Source of the DNA: Anaerolineaceae bacterium UBA1363
GTDB taxonomy: Bacteria; Chloroflexota; Anaerolineae; Anaerolineales; Anaerolineaceae
Direction: 5' to 3'
NCBI GenBank assembly: GCA_002306055.1
Contig: DBRR01000037.1
Span: 21,343-85,342 of the forward strand
DNA length: 64,000 nt
Notes under the pieces: generated by a model
What the model was told of the DNA's origin: nothing
The model's input: only the letters and a program-made list of their open reading frames with translations
The model's database searches: none
Shown: positions 18,341-27,179 of the stretch, one piece after another
Layout: each line of letters begins with the position of its first letter
Numbering within the stretch: position 1 is the stretch's first letter
Program-made: the position numbers and the translations under genes

Positions 18341-19326
18341 TATGCTTCCGCCCCTCCTGCATCTGATTCCACTATTTCAGCATCACTTCGCTTGCGTTTT
18401 AGGTGCGTGTCGATGGCATACACCAGATGGGCACCAAAAAAGAGGATGTAACCGCTTAGGTAAAGCCAAAACATCAATGCGATGATAGAAGCCAGTGAAC
18501 CATAAATGATTTCATAATTGGTAAAACCACTGGAAATCGCCCAGCCAAGCAAACGACTGGAGAGCTCCCACAAAACCGCGCTCAACCCCGCCCCAATCAA
18601 ACGCGCTTTGAAGACAATACTGGTGCTTTGAGGGATCCAGCTGTACACAGCCAGAAACAACAGAAACTTTAGCACCAGTGGCACGAGATTAAGCAAATAG
18701 TTCCATGCATTGGTCGAAGTAAGCAGTTCACCAAAAAGTGCATTCTCTGCTGATGGCAAGATATCGATGATTGTGTTAAAAAACAGAGACGCACTGAATA
18801 GCAAGATCATCGCCAGGATGATCAATAGCGCCATTCCCCGGCTTTTGAGAAAGCCCGGTCGGTTGCCTTTGAGAAAGGCGCGATTCACGTTCACTATAAT
18901 TTTATCAAAGACATTTGAGCCTGACCAAAGCAAGGAGATAAGAGCCACAATCGTGACAGGACCGCGCATATTGAGGACGTAAGTGATCTGAGTGTTGACT
19001 GTATCAGCCGAGACGGGGATCCATTGCGTGATGATCTCCAATAATTCAACTTTTACCAACTCCCCTTCCAAAAACATCGAACCGACTGATACAACCGCCA
19101 GGAGCAAGGGAAAGATGGAAAAGAGACCATAATAAGCCAGGCTGGCGGAAGCTTCGGCACCACGCATAAGGTTAAAATTATTTAGAGCATGGCGAAGAAT
19201 ACCAAGCGTGCCGCCCAGGCGGTCATTGAGGTCCAGGTAAAAATTGCGCAGGCGGTCCTTGACCTCACTGAGGCGTTCGCTCCAGGTTTTATTTTTCCCT
19301 TTTAGAATTCGAAATAAACCTGACAT
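18340..19326 (-). CDS. YihY/BrkB-family inner membrane protein
   Basis: Integral membrane protein of the YihY/BrkB family (often misnamed ribonuclease BN). About six hydrophobic segments are visible, with the family core ASASLAYYGLFSIFPLLLAVVSV, LLWSGSNVFDKIIVNVNRAF, and GSLASIIALMFWLYLSGYILFFGAHLVYA. The start is set at MSGLFRILKGKNKTW (328 residues); the longer frame would overlap the preceding gene and adds no recognisable sequence. A TATAAT box lies just upstream of this ATG, so a promoter inside the end of the previous gene is possible. Function of the family is not established; a transport or membrane-structure role is usually assumed. Confidence 0.88.
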   Translation of the reverse strand: MSGLFRILKGKNKTWSERLSEVKDRLRNFYLDLNDRLGGTLGILRHALNNFNLMRGAEASASLAYYGLFSIFPLLLAVVSVGSMFLEGELVKVELLEIITQWIPVSADTVNTQITYVLNMRGPVTIVALISLLWSGSNVFDKIIVNVNRAFLKGNRPGFLKSRGMALLIILAMILLFSASLFFNTIIDILPSAENALFGELLTSTNAWNYLLNLVPLVLKFLLFLAVYSWIPQSTSIVFKARLIGAGLSAVLWELSSRLLGWAISSGFTNYEIIYGSLASIIALMFWLYLSGYILFFGAHLVYAIDTHLKRKRSDAEIVESDAGGAEA

Positions 19327-19351
19327 AAGTTGATTATAAGCGCAACAAAGG

Positions 19352-21220
19352 CTAATGCCAGACTTCGCCTCCCTTGGGAATCTGGGGCAATGCGAGCCAG
19401 CCATTGCCAGCCTCAATACACCCGGAACCAAAGAGTGCTTTGAATTCACGCTCGCCAGGCAAACTGAGCGTTGGAACCTCAAGGCTTAAGGCAGGATGAG
19501 CCTGTTCTGAGCGATTTGCGGTAACCAACACCCACTCCTCTCCCAAAACGCGGGCCAAAACCACCAGGTCCTTATCAAAATACAGGATCCTGAATTCTCC
19601 TCGTGCCAGAGCCAGGCTTTCACGTCGAAACGCGATCAGCTTTCTGTAAAAACTCAGGGTCTCCTGATCCCATTGACCTTCATCCCATGGGAAGCAGTTG
19701 CGCGAGGCAAAACCTTCCTCGTCAGTCAGTCCAATTTCATTGCCATAGTACAGGCAAGGCACGCCGGGGAAAGTAAACTGCACGATTGCTGCCAACCGGC
19801 TAAGCGCCTTGTCGCCATCTAGAAGGGTAAGCAAACGGGGAGTGTCATGGCTATCGAGCAAGTTGAATTGCTGCAGGGCAATCTGCCAGGGAATGGAAGC
19901 CAGGTTCTCGTTCCAGGCCTGCAGCATGGTTGCAGTATCCCAGGGGAAATCGGCTTTCAAGACAGCCTCACAGCCCAGAGCGTCCTGCTCGTAGCCCTTC
20001 AGCCAGTGGAGGATTGGGTCAGCAAAACCGGTGTAATTCATGACCGCGTCCCAGCCGTCACCCTGGAGCTGGTCGGTTGCCTCGAAGAAGTTTTCTCCCA
20101 TCAGGTACGCTTCATGCGAAACGCGCTTAACCGCTGCCCGAATCGAACGCAACAGATCGAGGTTGATCTGGTGATCATCCTGCCTACCAAGCATGTTGCC
20201 CACATCCACCCGCCATCCATCTGCGGCAAACGGCGGCTTGAGCCAATAGGCAAAGATGGAATCCTCACCTTCGATCATCTCACGGCGCAGAGCCTCGCTG
20301 GCGTAATTAAGTTTGGGCATATGACCAAAACCCATCCACGAAACGTAGTCCTTTTGATTATCAGCAAAGTAAAAATATCCGCGTGTTTCACTCTCGCTGT
20401 CATGGAGTGCGGATTGGAACCACGGATGCATCATGCCGCTATGATTTGGGACAATATCCAGAATGTAGCGCATGTTGCGCTGTGTTAGAGCCTGGCGCAG
20501 AGAAATAAGCGCCTGGTCACCGCCCAAAACCGGATCCACCTCGCGAAAGTTGCTGACATCGTAACGATGATTGGTGAACGCGGTAAAAATTGGATTGAGG
20601 TAGAGCGCACTGATGCCAAGCTGCTCAAGGTAATCAAGATGACCTTCGATACCCGCCAGGTCGCCCCCATAAAAAGGCATCACATGGCGGTCTCTGGGTG
20701 CCGCTTGACCCCAGGGAAAGGTTCTACGCATGTACCTGTAACGAGGGTCCGCCTCTTCGACTGGGTCGTTGCTGGGGTCGCCATTGGCAAAGCGATCAGG
20801 GAAGATTTGATAGAAAACTGAGCTCTCCAACCAGGAGATCGGATGAAAGCCGGCCAAGAGCTTGAAGTCAAACAACGCAAGCGGCGTATGAAGGCTTACC
20901 CCGAGCGCATTCAGCCACCAGATTCTGCCTTCGGTTTGAATAGCAAAGCGATAGCTCACACGCGGCTCATTAATCTTGAGGGGAGCTTCCCAAGCGCGAT
21001 ATCCATCCCGGTCAGATTGGGGCAGCATGGATGTGAACTGCTGTTCACCGTTGGGGATGGTGCGCAGGATAACCTGATCCGGGTCAGCCTCGCTGGGAAT
21101 CAGCAGGCGCAGGGTGATGGTTTCTCCCAACGCAGGATTGGGGTTGGAAAGGTAATCGGCCGTAGGCGAGTGCAGCACATGCGCAAGCCAGGTAGGTTGA
21201 GGAGTATCTGTTCTAATCAC
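19352..21220 (-). CDS. Family 13 glycoside hydrolase, neopullulanase/maltodextrin glucosidase type
   Basis: Alpha-glucan hydrolase of 622 residues. An N-terminal beta-domain of the CBM34 type (about 20-125) precedes the TIM barrel that starts at SVFYQIFPDRFANGD. The four GH13 conserved regions are present: DIVPNHSG, GWRVDVGN (nucleophile Asp near 337), LMGENF (acid/base Glu near 375) and LLDSHDTPR (Asp near 458), plus ALYLNPIFTAFTNHRYD. This layout matches neopullulanases, cyclomaltodextrinases and MalZ-type enzymes. There is no signal peptide, so it probably degrades intracellular maltodextrins. It is 25 bp upstream of the YihY gene on the same strand. Confidence 0.93.
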   Translation of the reverse strand: MIRTDTPQPTWLAHVLHSPTADYLSNPNPALGETITLRLLIPSEADPDQVILRTIPNGEQQFTSMLPQSDRDGYRAWEAPLKINEPRVSYRFAIQTEGRIWWLNALGVSLHTPLALFDFKLLAGFHPISWLESSVFYQIFPDRFANGDPSNDPVEEADPRYRYMRRTFPWGQAAPRDRHVMPFYGGDLAGIEGHLDYLEQLGISALYLNPIFTAFTNHRYDVSNFREVDPVLGGDQALISLRQALTQRNMRYILDIVPNHSGMMHPWFQSALHDSESETRGYFYFADNQKDYVSWMGFGHMPKLNYASEALRREMIEGEDSIFAYWLKPPFAADGWRVDVGNMLGRQDDHQINLDLLRSIRAAVKRVSHEAYLMGENFFEATDQLQGDGWDAVMNYTGFADPILHWLKGYEQDALGCEAVLKADFPWDTATMLQAWNENLASIPWQIALQQFNLLDSHDTPRLLTLLDGDKALSRLAAIVQFTFPGVPCLYYGNEIGLTDEEGFASRNCFPWDEGQWDQETLSFYRKLIAFRRESLALARGEFRILYFDKDLVVLARVLGEEWVLVTANRSEQAHPALSLEVPTLSLPGEREFKALFGSGCIEAGNGWLALPQIPKGGEVWH

Positions 21221-21302
21221 AAGGGATAATCATACCAAGATTCGCAATTGGTTGATGCATCAAGTTTCCAACCGACGGTTACAATTAAGGCTGAGGTGAG
21301 TG

Positions 21303-21707
21303 ATGGACACGAAATGGATCAAAGCATATTACAACGCCCGCGGATTGCAGTGGGCTGATCACAAGAGCGCGCTCTTGTTTTTCCTGTCTGAGGTCGGTGA
21401 ACTTGCGGAAGCCTACGCCGAGGTGGAAGGGCCGGGCTTGACCAGCGAGGAGAGAGAGTTGCTGACACGCTTCGCCTCCCTGGGATTGGAAGCAGATGAA
21501 ATTGTTTCACGCAAACCGGGCTGGATCCGGAACAATGACCGCCTTCGCAAGCAGAACATCGCGCATGAAGCTGCTGATTGCAACATGATGCTTTCCGTGT
21601 TCATGGAGTCCTATGCCCACATCTCACCCGATGACGCCCTGCGCGAGAAAATGGCGCTGAAGCTTGGATGCAAAGCGCAGGATTTGGACGCATTTCTGGG
21701 GGTTTAA
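21303..21707 (+). CDS. MazG-like nucleotide pyrophosphohydrolase-family protein
   Basis: Small protein of 134 residues resembling the all-alpha NTP pyrophosphohydrolase (MazG/dUTPase) superfamily. The metal-binding pattern is visible as FFLSEVGELAEAYAEVEG in the first helix pair and HEAADCNMMLSVF in the second (ExxE and ExxD). Members hydrolyse NTPs or dNTPs to the monophosphate. The ATG at 21303 is preferred to the adjoining GTG at 21300 because a GAGG ribosome binding site ends six bases before the ATG. It diverges from the GH13 gene and is followed by the second repeat cluster. Confidence 0.75.
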   Translation: MDTKWIKAYYNARGLQWADHKSALLFFLSEVGELAEAYAEVEGPGLTSEERELLTRFASLGLEADEIVSRKPGWIRNNDRLRKQNIAHEAADCNMMLSVFMESYAHISPDDALREKMALKLGCKAQDLDAFLGV

Positions 21708-22164
21708 TCATTTCTCACTTGGGGAAGAAAAAACAAACAGATCGCCACGCTTAGCTCGCGATGACGAGATTAGGGGCAGATCGCCACGCAAAAGAAGCTC
21801 GCAGCGAAACCCGGCTACAAATGAAAGACTCCCTGTAGGCCGGAATGAGACCGCCCTGCACCCGTACCCTCACAGCCAGCCCCATCGCGGGCTCACTCCG
21901 GCATCGTCCTCAAAATAAACATTTTCCATGTCGAAAAAAGCAGATCGCCACGCACAGGAAGCTCGCGATGACGGATGGGACAGCTTTTCAGACTAGTCTG
22001 CACTCCGACAATAAGAGAAAGGCGAAACCAGATCGCCACGCAAACGAGGTTCGCAATGGCACACTGCTTCCTTACTGGAAAGTCAAGCAATAAAGAAATT
22101 GGATAGGTCCTGCCACGCTCACCCTATCCCAATAGTCGAGGCTTCCTTGCCTTGACGCTTTCTG
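21708..22164 (+). repeat. Dispersed intergenic repeat cluster, copy 2
   Basis: No gene. The stretch about 21792-21973 repeats the core found at 17243-17450, including the GTAG-headed arms GCCGGAATGAGACCGCC and GCGGGCTCACTCCGGC (21839-21902). Short modules of the form AGATCGCCACGC...CTCGCGATGACG occur about four times (near 21737, 21779, 21945 and 22031). Two copies in the same direction thus bracket the four-gene block 17474-21707. The right end holds the yitT terminator. Confidence 0.8.
22101..22129 (-). terminator. Probable terminator of the YitT gene
   Basis: Stem GGATAGG/CCTATCC with a 15-base loop, about 35 bp after the stop codon on the minus strand, followed by a weak AATTTCTTTATT tract. 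Modest stem, so medium confidence. Confidence 0.5.
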
Positions 22165-23061
22165 CTATATTGGCCCTTTCAGCGGTTTAAAGCCCTCGCC
22201 CAAAGCTTCATTGGCAGACCCCACCACCATGAACGCATCCGGATCGACATCATGCACAATCGTCTTCAGCCGAATGACCTCTCCCGCTGAAACCACGCAA
22301 AAAATAACCGGGCGATCCTTCATTGTGTATCCGCCTTTGGCACTTATGATCGTGGTGCCGCGACCAAGTTCCTCGGTGATGGCTGCTACAACTTTGTCGG
22401 TTTCATCGGTGATGATTATCGCCTCACGGATGACGTTGGTACCTTGCGAAACCATATCCGCTGCCACGCCGCTGAGGTAGATCATGATCAGACCGTAAAG
22501 GGATTTCTCCCAGCCGAAGAAGAAACCTGCCAGCAAAACCGCAAAAGAGTCTGTGATCATATATGCCAGTGAAATGGACATGCCCAACCGCTGGTTCAGA
22601 ATACGCCCGAGGATGTCAGTTCCGCCGCTGGTTCCGCGCCCAAGGTAAACCAGGCCCAAACCAACACCGAGCAAAAAACCCCCATAGAGTGAATTAAGCA
22701 GAATATCATCCGTGATTGGAGATTGTCCGGTCAGTCCGATCAGGATATCCGTGAAGATCGTAAAAGAAACCACTGAGAGAATGGTACGAAGGGCAAAACG
22801 AGGACCTCCCAGGAAACGCCAACCAATGATGAAAAGCGGGATATTCCCCAACAGGGTGATTAATCCGACCGGCGTTCCCCAAAGATAATGCAACAATTGG
22901 GCGATACCGCTGATTCCCCCACCAACCAGCTGGGCTGGTATGAGAAAAGTTACCAACGCCAATGCCTGAACCAGACCTCCAAGAATGATCAGGAGGTAAT
23001 CGCTGATTGACCGCCAACTAAAATCCAACTGCTTGAAAAAGGGCTTGATTTTCACATTCAC
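22165..23061 (-). CDS. YitT-family membrane protein (DUF161 + DUF2179)
   Basis: Membrane protein of 298 residues with about five or six hydrophobic segments in two YitT modules, with glycine-rich signatures IPAQLVGGGISGIAQLLHY, NSLYGGFLLGVGLGLVYLGRGTSGGTDILG, and a soluble C-terminal DUF2179 domain (about 210-290, REAIIITDETDKVVAAITEELGRGTTIISAKGGYT). The family is widespread in Firmicutes and Chloroflexi and is of unknown function; the C-terminal ferredoxin-like domain is thought to be regulatory. No ligand can be inferred. It appears to be a monocistronic gene. Confidence 0.9.
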   Translation of the reverse strand: MNVKIKPFFKQLDFSWRSISDYLLIILGGLVQALALVTFLIPAQLVGGGISGIAQLLHYLWGTPVGLITLLGNIPLFIIGWRFLGGPRFALRTILSVVSFTIFTDILIGLTGQSPITDDILLNSLYGGFLLGVGLGLVYLGRGTSGGTDILGRILNQRLGMSISLAYMITDSFAVLLAGFFFGWEKSLYGLIMIYLSGVAADMVSQGTNVIREAIIITDETDKVVAAITEELGRGTTIISAKGGYTMKDRPVIFCVVSAGEVIRLKTIVHDVDPDAFMVVGSANEALGEGFKPLKGPI

Positions 23062-23661
23062 TCCATTGCGTCCAACCGCACAGTGATTATAAACTACCGG
23101 CAGTGGTTGGGCGAGGCGGTCGCATTAGTTCATCTAAAATGTTACTGACAATGTTTTGTTGTTCCTGTCAATGTATGGGTTAGGGGGGCCTGTGGGAATA
23201 GTGAGAACATCTGGTTGATGCAGGCATCAACCAGAATGACGTAAGGACAAATTGTAGGGTTGATGCCTGCATCAACCATTGTGAGGGATGGACGACGCAA
23301 TTAGGAAAAGGCAGGCCTTTTCCCTACGGGTTGTGGTTTGTAAATGGTAAAGGGGCTTATATAGTTTATGTCCTACCTCGACAGGGGTTGGGGTGGGGGT
23401 AATCGTTCGAGGAAAAGGCATCCCGCAGGGGGAGGCTTCCCAAAAGGGACGCAAGCAGTCGGACGGCCTTTTCCCTACCAGGTTGCTTCATTTACCTTGC
23501 TTGAAACCCGGGGAAAAACTTGATTTCTATCAAACCAAACACAACCTTAAAGAACCTTCAGTAACATTATCTTTTGATCCAATAACGGCTGTTGACAAGG
23601 CTGTTCACTGCGGGTTATAGCAATGGCGGGGCTAATCAGCCTGGCTCTGCAGATCAACCCG
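23062..23661. repeat. 600-bp intergenic region with GTAGG-headed palindromes
   Basis: No gene is recognised. Palindromes occur at 23211-23234 (CTGGTTGATGC/GCATCAACCAG type), 23254-23277 (GTAGGGTTGATGC with GCATCAACC), 23303-23327 (AGGAAAAGGC with GCCTTTTCCCTAC) and a wider imperfect pair at 23410-23420 and 23464-23478 (GGAAAAGGC with GGCCTTTTCCCTAC). Three of the four carry GTAGGG or its complement CCCTAC at an outer end, as REP elements do. They are probably mobile-element-derived non-coding repeats. Confidence 0.7.
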
Positions 23662-26211
23662 CTACTTTGCCACCCTGGGGAGCCAAACTTGATGCGTGAA
23701 GCGATAATCGTATATCAAGGTATAGATGGTTTGCCAGGCACTCCACAGCCCATGCTTGTCCTGTGTGCGGATGCGCAGGTAATAGGGTACGCCAGTAGGG
23801 ATTGCCAGCGGGTTTAGATGCGCGGCTGAGGTGCGCGTTCCGCTGGTAGCACGATAATCTGTTCCCCAATAAACCTCATAGGTATCGCTGGGGTTTAGCC
23901 CCACGCCAAGGTCGTACGCGCCAGCCCAGGTGAACCATGGGTCATTGCACCATGGCTGCGGCACACCATTCCAGGCCTGGCAGCCAGGATTTGTGACCTG
24001 CGGGTTGACCGGGGGTTCGCTGTCAACATTGAAACTGGCAGTTTTCATAGCTTCCCAATTGTCATTGAAGTCAACACTCCTGTAATCAATTGTCATCTGT
24101 CCGCTTCCACTCACCGCAAATGGTGTTGTGTATGTCTGCCAACTTCCAGCGTTTATTCTGTAGTATGTATTCTTCACTCCAACCGAATTGTCCGTAGCGG
24201 TCAAAGTGACCGTCACAGGAGTTTTGTACCACGGGCTGATACCAATCGTACCGGACTTGCTGTAACTGGTAACTGGCGCAGTCAAATCAGCACCGTAAGG
24301 AGCCGCCACAAGCCCATCCAGAACGTTACTATCAACATTGATCGTGACGCCGCTCCAGGTTTCGTTATGCCCACCGGAATACTGATAGACGCGCTGGTGA
24401 TGAGACCAGTAAATGTCATCCAGCCAGTCGACATCCCAGACGGTCACATCCGGGCGATAGCCTGGAGGCTTGTACCACTCCGCAATCCAGGCTGTGGACG
24501 GAGGTGGTTGGAGGGTGTAAATCTGATTCTGGTCCAGATTCCTGGAGGTGGCATACAAACCGGAGATAATGCCGAGCTGCTGCAAGCGGTCGGTCCATCC
24601 CTGCACGAATGCCCGCGCCGCGTCTGAGCAGTCATCGGAATAGGTGAAGTACTCCAGGTCATCATACACGACACTGCCAGTTCCATCCGGATTGGTGAGC
24701 CCAAGCGCGAGCAGTTTAGCGCGTGCCTGGTCGGCATTATCCACACCCTGGTCATAAGCTTCTTCGGGGTTCTCTGAAAAGCGGTTTCTAAAGGACGTAC
24801 ACGGAGCCTGTGGACCAACCCAGGTCGGAATGAAGCGCCAGCCCTGGTTGAACATCTGCTGTAAGTAAGCAGCGGTCAGTGCGTCATTGTCGCAAGCGCG
24901 CGAAACTCCACCGATGTAAAGGTTCACTGTCTGGTATGGGCTGCCGTTGAACCAGGCCTGCAGCTCAGAGAGCGTGGGGATCTCACAGGCATCAAATCCC
25001 TGCCCCTGGTAAATTTGGACCCATTGGACGGTATTCAGCCTTTGATCAATATCCAGCATGTTTTGGAACACACCTTCGTAGAAGCTGCCTGTCGTTGCCA
25101 GTAAAACATCCAGGGGAAGGTTCACCAGCTCCCAGCTTTCGCCGCCATTGCTGCTTGAAAGCAAGAGGTACTTTTTTTCACAGGTCAGGGTGCTTAGGGG
25201 CAAATCCGCTTCGTCCGCCAAAGTATCTTGCTTGCAGGAGCCGTTAGTCAACCCGAGCCAAAAGTTCTCACCATCAAAGCTGCTGAGTTGTGTAAAAGCC
25301 AGGGCAGATCCGAAAGGTTCTTGCCAGGATTGCGGATTGATTACACCAGGGTCTTTCATCCAGACAGTTCCCGCAGTCTGGCTCGGAACCCCATTTTGTG
25401 ACCTCAAAAAAACAAATTCCGACTCGGTTTCTTCGCCTTTTATCCACGCTGGAATGAGTATTTCCCCATCCTGCCATTTGATTGGCAGCCCTAAGCGCTG
25501 CAGCTCACCCACAGCAGAGTTAGCCGCCACTGGCTGAATGCTTTGCCAGCTGATGCCGCCATCCTGGGTTTGATACAGCCTGGTTGGGTTCACAGGATCG
25601 CGCATGAAACCAAGCTTTTCATCCAGAAAGACAAACTCTTCAGCTGCTGGGGGCTCGGAAACCTTCCAGGTTTGCCCGCCATCATTAGTGATCAAGAGGA
25701 GCCCCATGCTGAAGTTGCTGGAAGTTGCCTGCTTGATCAGGATCCAGCCGTTTTTGTCGTTTTGCCATTGCAGAAACGCATCCCCAAAGGGCACCTTCAG
25801 AAAATCACTCCTTGTTTTTGGAAGAGTGACAAGCTGAGCCTGCCAGGAGAAACCGGAATCATCCGTTTCCAGCAATTTGAGCTGCCATCCCTCGCTATTT
25901 GCGCTCACTGACAAAGCAAAGGCACGGCTCGAATTCATAAAATAAGCATCCACGAGGGCTTCGCCTGGAATCAAGGAAGGAGTAACATCCTGCCACTCAG
26001 TCCCGTTGCTCTCCGTGCGGAACAAAAGGTCGCCGGAACGCAGCCAGCCAGTCTCCGTGCCTGTTAAGGCAAATTCGATCTCAGAGGAAACCGATTGAGT
26101 TGCTGGGAAAGGATTGTTGGCAGCCGCAAATACGGGCTGAGCTGGAACAACTAACAGCACAAAAGCCAGAGCCAGCAAACTGGTTTGCGTTTCTTGTTTT
26201 TTTGGGTACAT
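23662..26211 (-). CDS. Secreted BNR-propeller protein with DUF1906 glycoside-hydrolase-like domain
   Basis: Large exported protein of 849 residues. A signal peptide (about 1-30, LALAFVLLVVPAQPVFAA) is followed by a beta-propeller-like region with BNR/Asp-box repeats (NDGGQTW, QDGGISW, NGGESW; about 50-370). From GFDACE (405) to about 625 runs a Rv2525c-like glycoside-hydrolase-like domain (DUF1906; YIGGVSRAC, GWRFIPTWVGPQ, VVYDDLEYF). The last 200 residues form an immunoglobulin-like region of the Ig/Fn3 kind (APVTSYSKSG, DSEPPVNPQV), ending HQVWLPRVAK. DUF1906 proteins are TIM-barrel relatives of lysozyme-like hydrolases; cell-wall action is possible but unproven. It diverges from lexA, whose SOS promoter lies in the shared intergenic region. 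Confidence 0.82.
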   Translation of the reverse strand: MYPKKQETQTSLLALAFVLLVVPAQPVFAAANNPFPATQSVSSEIEFALTGTETGWLRSGDLLFRTESNGTEWQDVTPSLIPGEALVDAYFMNSSRAFALSVSANSEGWQLKLLETDDSGFSWQAQLVTLPKTRSDFLKVPFGDAFLQWQNDKNGWILIKQATSSNFSMGLLLITNDGGQTWKVSEPPAAEEFVFLDEKLGFMRDPVNPTRLYQTQDGGISWQSIQPVAANSAVGELQRLGLPIKWQDGEILIPAWIKGEETESEFVFLRSQNGVPSQTAGTVWMKDPGVINPQSWQEPFGSALAFTQLSSFDGENFWLGLTNGSCKQDTLADEADLPLSTLTCEKKYLLLSSSNGGESWELVNLPLDVLLATTGSFYEGVFQNMLDIDQRLNTVQWVQIYQGQGFDACEIPTLSELQAWFNGSPYQTVNLYIGGVSRACDNDALTAAYLQQMFNQGWRFIPTWVGPQAPCTSFRNRFSENPEEAYDQGVDNADQARAKLLALGLTNPDGTGSVVYDDLEYFTYSDDCSDAARAFVQGWTDRLQQLGIISGLYATSRNLDQNQIYTLQPPPSTAWIAEWYKPPGYRPDVTVWDVDWLDDIYWSHHQRVYQYSGGHNETWSGVTINVDSNVLDGLVAAPYGADLTAPVTSYSKSGTIGISPWYKTPVTVTLTATDNSVGVKNTYYRINAGSWQTYTTPFAVSGSGQMTIDYRSVDFNDNWEAMKTASFNVDSEPPVNPQVTNPGCQAWNGVPQPWCNDPWFTWAGAYDLGVGLNPSDTYEVYWGTDYRATSGTRTSAAHLNPLAIPTGVPYYLRIRTQDKHGLWSAWQTIYTLIYDYRFTHQVWLPRVAK

Positions 26212-26278
26212 CCGTATCTCCTTAAGGTCAACCTACAAGCCAGACCTTTTATCTGTTGCAAATAACGTTCCAAGTCAC

Positions 26279-26307
26279 TTGACACTGAACATTTGTTCTG
26301 TTATTAT
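26279..26307 (+). promoter_or_regulatory. lexA promoter with SOS box between -35 and -10
   Basis: A consensus -35 TTGACA (26279-26284) and -10 TATTAT (26302-26307) are separated by exactly 17 bp. The spacer contains a perfect GAAC-ATTT-GTTC dyad (26287-26298), the core of the Gram-positive/Chloroflexi type LexA operator. LexA bound there would block RNA polymerase, so autoregulation is expected. The dyad lies 80 bp from the divergent DUF1906 gene start and could affect it too. Confidence 0.85.
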
Positions 26308-26344
26308 TTTATTGAAAAGGAACAGCAGAGAAAGGCAGGCAATT

Positions 26345-27052
26345 ATGGCAAGAAGACGCGAAGGGCTTAGTCCAAGACACAAAAAAATATTGACCTTTCT
26401 GGAAACCTTTCTGTCCGAACATGGTTATCCCCCCTCCATCCGCGAGATCGGCGACCACACTCAGATCAGTTCGACCTCGGTGGTCAATTATTACCTGAAC
26501 CAGCTCGAAGAAATGAATTACATTGAGAGAGAAAGCAATGTTTCGCGCGGGATCAACCTGCTCAAGACCAGCAGTGGCGGTTTATTGCAAAACCTTAAGA
26601 CGTCTGTAAACAACCTTAGCGAGCAGCTCGTCTCTGTGCCCCTTGTGGGTAACATTGTTGCAGGTGAGCCAATGCCGGTGCCAGCTTCTGACTTCAGCTA
26701 TTATGACCCCGATTCCGGGATTGACGTCGCCCGAAGTCTGCTTCCTGCTGGCGACCGCCTGGAGGACCTCTACGCTCTGCGCGTGCACGGTGATTCAATG
26801 ATCGATGCCATGGTCAATGATGGCGACATCGTCGTGATGAAGAAGACCAACCAGGCTCACAACGGCGAGATGGTGGCAATTTGGCTGAATGACCGCGATG
26901 AGACCACGCTAAAATATTTTTACCTCGAAAACGGGCATGTGCGCCTGCAGCCTGCCAATCCCACGATGAAACCAATCATCATCAACGATCCCAGCATCGT
27001 GGAAGTACAGGGTAAAGTTGTCCTGGTCATTCGCCAGATCAGCCACGATTAA
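26345..27052 (+). CDS. lexA: LexA repressor of the SOS response
   Basis: SOS repressor, 235 residues from MARRREGLSP. The N-terminal winged helix-turn-helix (about 10-70) has GYPPSIREIGDHTQISSTSVVNYYLNQLEE. The self-cleavage site is VAGEP (Ala106-Gly107), the catalytic serine is in HGDSM (Ser151) and the lysine in TTLKYF (Lys190). RecA filaments trigger autocleavage and derepression of DNA repair genes. A frame extending upstream to the promoter exists, but the chosen ATG has AAAGG/CAGG upstream and gives the normal LexA N-terminus. The promoter contains its own SOS box and a terminator follows the gene. Confidence 0.96.
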   Translation: MARRREGLSPRHKKILTFLETFLSEHGYPPSIREIGDHTQISSTSVVNYYLNQLEEMNYIERESNVSRGINLLKTSSGGLLQNLKTSVNNLSEQLVSVPLVGNIVAGEPMPVPASDFSYYDPDSGIDVARSLLPAGDRLEDLYALRVHGDSMIDAMVNDGDIVVMKKTNQAHNGEMVAIWLNDRDETTLKYFYLENGHVRLQPANPTMKPIIINDPSIVEVQGKVVLVIRQISHD

Positions 27053-27126
27053 GGTCTGGGTTAGGAAACCTTGATTTGGAGCCAAACGCTTCCTTATAAA
27101 AAGTTTCAGAAGTTATATTTAAATTT

Positions 27127-27158
27127 AAAGAGCCGTCCTTTTTAAGAGCGGCTCCTTT
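27127..27158 (+). terminator. lexA terminator
   Basis: Hairpin with stem GAGCCG/CGGCTC and flanking A and T runs, ending CTCCTTTT, about 75 bp after the lexA stop. It also lies 20 bp past the stop of the convergent copper ATPase gene and may serve both. Confidence 0.65.
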
Positions 27159-27179
27159 TAAATCGCTTAAACCAGCAGG

